In this document: positions 61,725 through 64,000 of the stretch, piece by piece
Layout: every line of letters begins with the position of its first letter
Numbering within the stretch: position 1 is the first letter of the stretch
NCBI GenBank assembly: GCA_021234535.1
Contig: CM037843.1
Coordinates: forward strand, 37,139,200 to 37,203,199
DNA length: 64,000 nt
Reading direction: 5' to 3'
From: Stichopus chloronotus
Lineage: Eukaryota; Echinodermata; Holothuroidea; Aspidochirotida; Stichopodidae
Made by a program: the position numbers and the translations under genes
The notes under the pieces: generated by a model
What the model was told of the DNA's origin: nothing
Seen by the model: only the letters and a program-made list of their open reading frames with translations
Databases searched by the model: none

Positions 61725-64000
61725 GTCACGGGGGGGGGGCTCTACATCGCCCGTGACAGTGTGGTTGGTATTGCGTCTGTGCGAGCACCGTTGATGGTGG
61801 TGGAAAACAGAACGTTCGGAAACTTTGGTGCCTGCCTACGTAAGCTTTACTAATTTGAATGATTGACGTTCTTGACAAAATAACATTTTCCTTGAAAAGT
61901 GCTTTATGTAACAATTTCATTGAACACATGTGATGTTGTTTCTTCTAGAGTAACAGAGACATACATACGGTAATCGTTAACACACTGGGCTCAGCAAGCT
62001 TTTATTGCATCTCCCGCTGTTTTCAACGTCAATATCACTCCCCACGGAACAAAAGATGACTACACTGTGTTTGGCTCAATCTATTCACGATTTTTTTTTC
62101 ACTCTTCATTAAATATTCCTCTGCGTGAAACGTTTCTTCATTTTTGGACTGCTTTATGCTATTACAGGGGGTCGGACAATCTAGTCACTATTGGGATACC
62201 ACACCGAGTTTCGTTGGATTAAAACAGCACCTTGTGTTTGCACATACAGGGATAACATTTTTTAGCCTATTTGTACGTTGTTTAGTGCTTTTCCGGTGTG
62301 TTCTTTTCAGTCAAGTGTATGAAGGTTCGAGTTTCAAAATTGAAGCATAAATTTGTTCGATGCAATAAATTTTTTGTAACATAATATACACATCAAAAGA
62401 TCACATGCATGGGTCACTTATAAACATGGGGAGAGGAAAAGTGACAAAGAAACAACTTAACATTGACGGAATTACATGTTTGTCCGACTGATGGGATTAC
62501 ATGCCCGGTGTACGTTGACAAAAAATCACCGTATTTTTTTTTTTTTTTGTCGAATTTTCAATTTGTTTCGCGTGTATCAAAAATGTTTCTTTTTCACTAT
62601 GCATGATTAACTAAAAGAAGGTCGTTTGGGATTTCTTTTACAATGTAACCTTTGCGTTGGTCTTGCTCAGTTAATGAGAAGAAAAAATTCTTCGCAATAG
62701 ACAACGGCATATTTCTGACAACGGTTCATGTACGGAATGTCTTTGTGCTTCTGGTTTATTTTACGTTACATAAATAACATGGACCAAACATGAACCAAAA
62801 CCAAGTTTGTTGTTCGTAAGTAAAGTTCTCAAAACGTCGTCGAGAAGTCATTAATTTTCTCTCACTGGCAATGATCTTAAGACCGATTTAATGATAAGAC
62901 ATTTCGTCGAAAGGAATGTTGAATCTACTATAGATAACATCACTTGTTATGACTTCTAAAACTTAAGAAATATGAAGAAGTAATACTGTGATTACAGAAA
63001 AAATAATAGAATGACGCACACCTTCCTCCCTCTGAAGACCGTTCGGTGAATGAATACGCGCTAATAGACACCGAAGAGTAATTATATGGATAATTTATGT
63101 ACTACACGCACGTAGAAAAATAAACAAATAGGATACAATTGCTTCAAAGAAATTGATTTCACAAAAGTATTGTTTTTGAAATGAACCAGACATACGTAAA
63201 ATACCTCATAGTCCTGGCCTATATATATTTCTATACATTGGATCATGTTTCGGTTGCTGTAATGAATATGCATACCAAGGGAGATGTTTATATTCCATAA
63301 TGAGAGTACCGAAGACAGCTAATATCTATCATTTATCTTTTCTCGTATAACCATGGAGCTATTACGGGGATGGCATAACATTCTTGGAATGTTTCGAAAC
63401 GTTGACAGGAGGATGAGGATACTAGCAACTTGAATAGGAATTAAAACTTAATAAGCACAACACTGTATACACGAACACTTGAGGTTTCATAACCTTCTTC
63501 ATGCATGGAGAATTCGTCGCATGGAGAATGCCCTACCCAAACCCCCCTACTCATCCCCCTCCCCTTTCATAATTCAGTGACATAATTGACTGTAGCCATC
63601 TTTGATTACAGGGATTGAATGTTTAGAGTGGTTATGCTAGAATACACGTTGCCTTTCAAACTTTTGAAACATTTTTCAAAATGGGGATGTAGGAGTGGAT
63701 AAACGGAATGTTTCATCATTCTCAACCTCGTACTTCAATTACATCAATTTCGGTTTTCGGGCAACTCTACGTTTTTTTTTTTTGTTTTTTTTTTCTCGTA
63801 ACTCAAACTAAACTTATGTCCAAGGACCAAATTACAAAATTAGTCTGAAGTCATGAAATCAGTAACTTGCTGCAGGTATATTGTGACATGCTCCCTTGGT
63901 TCTTGAGTACCTTAATTCTCCACAAAAGGGTAGGGGAGAAAGAATTGTCTCCGGGGTGTATTCTATGAAACTATCATAAAACCACCCCAAAAATTGCCCT

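Larger units (their letters stand above)
39372..64000. other. Right flank: upstream region of the gene or intergenic, mostly unassigned
   Basis: The FUN exon enters in phase 2, so upstream coding exons (signal peptide) must lie here or beyond 64000. None is established. A minus-strand ATG with a good donor near 53193-53205 is a weak candidate. Identifiable items are the second MITE family (40932, 47055, 57634), a 28S rRNA fragment (46644-46778), a tRNA-like SINE remnant (44575-44640), a MITE of the first family (56157), hairpins (55209-55295, 59201-59238) and an inverted-repeat-bounded segment (60991-61724). The intervals 39450-40900, 41320-42680, 43050-44550, 44830-46630, 47200-50580, 50680-52500, 53430-55190, 60010-60980 and 61730-64000 hold no feature I can support beyond low-confidence splice-like signals listed separately. 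Confidence 0.5.

Noticed and set aside
62169..62368. Possible plus-strand terminal exon: acceptor at 62168, 61 codons with a hydrophobic stretch, stop and AATAAA near 62364
   Set aside because: Entry phase 0 does not match the only plus-strand first-exon candidate (phase 1) and no homology is evident; kept only as a note.
1..64000. CRISPR arrays, operons, riboswitches, Shine-Dalgarno sites, prophage or bacterial defence systems
   Set aside because: The window is eukaryotic: spliced exons with matching phases, interspersed MITEs and polyadenylation-type signals, and no prokaryotic gene density.

Overview
The window is AT-rich, intron-dominated animal DNA. It has no long open reading frame (the longest is 179 codons, and most of that is intron read-through). 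It is full of small TTAA-flanked repeats, foldback elements and tandem arrays. The palindrome TAGGCCTA occurs at least 13 times, and I associate that motif with echinoderm genomic DNA. The one recognisable gene is an extracellular-matrix gene of the fibrillin/LTBP superfamily. Together these suggest a marine deuterostome, most likely an echinoderm. This is an inference: no species-diagnostic gene is present.

The gene lies on the minus strand and enters from the right. Three exons can be supported by domain content, splice sites and matching intron phases. The first, at 39301-39371, carries the N-terminal 'NVCG..CC.GW' unit (FUN-type). The second, at 25885-26124, carries an EGF-like module followed by a Ser/Ala/acidic linker. 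The third, at 5378-5554, carries the first six cysteines of a hybrid (8-Cys-type) domain. The FUN exon joins the EGF exon in phase 1, and the EGF exon joins the hybrid exon in phase 1. The introns are about 13.2 kb and 20.3 kb. The signal-peptide exon(s) must lie to the right of 39371, and the rest of the hybrid domain to the left of 5378. Only the N-terminal region is sampled, so LTBP versus fibrillin cannot be settled. The unbroken VCG-x2-CC spacing and the linker after the EGF lean towards LTBP.

The introns and the 25 kb right flank hold mobile-element debris. There are five copies of a ~350-bp MITE family with TTAA ends, and two full copies plus one fragment of a second TTAA family. There are two long foldback elements (1839-2047 and 11762-12098), two inverted-repeat-bounded segments (28850-29512 and 60991-61724), and two arrays of one minisatellite family carrying AGGTCAAAGGTCA. 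There is also a ~135-bp piece of 28S rRNA at 46644-46778 flanked by 7-bp direct repeats, and a few tRNA-like/SINE-like fragments.

Weaker signals are listed with low confidence. They are a CpG-rich block followed by a short plus-strand serine-protease-like GDSGSP exon with a perfect donor (11190-11661), a TATA box with an ATGG|GTAAGT first-exon candidate (58664-58740), a minus-strand ATG with donor near 53200, a small cysteine-rich terminal exon candidate (50591-50669), and a double CRE (59961-59985). I found no CRISPR array, no operon, no intact transposase or reverse transcriptase, and no convincing novel multi-gene system.
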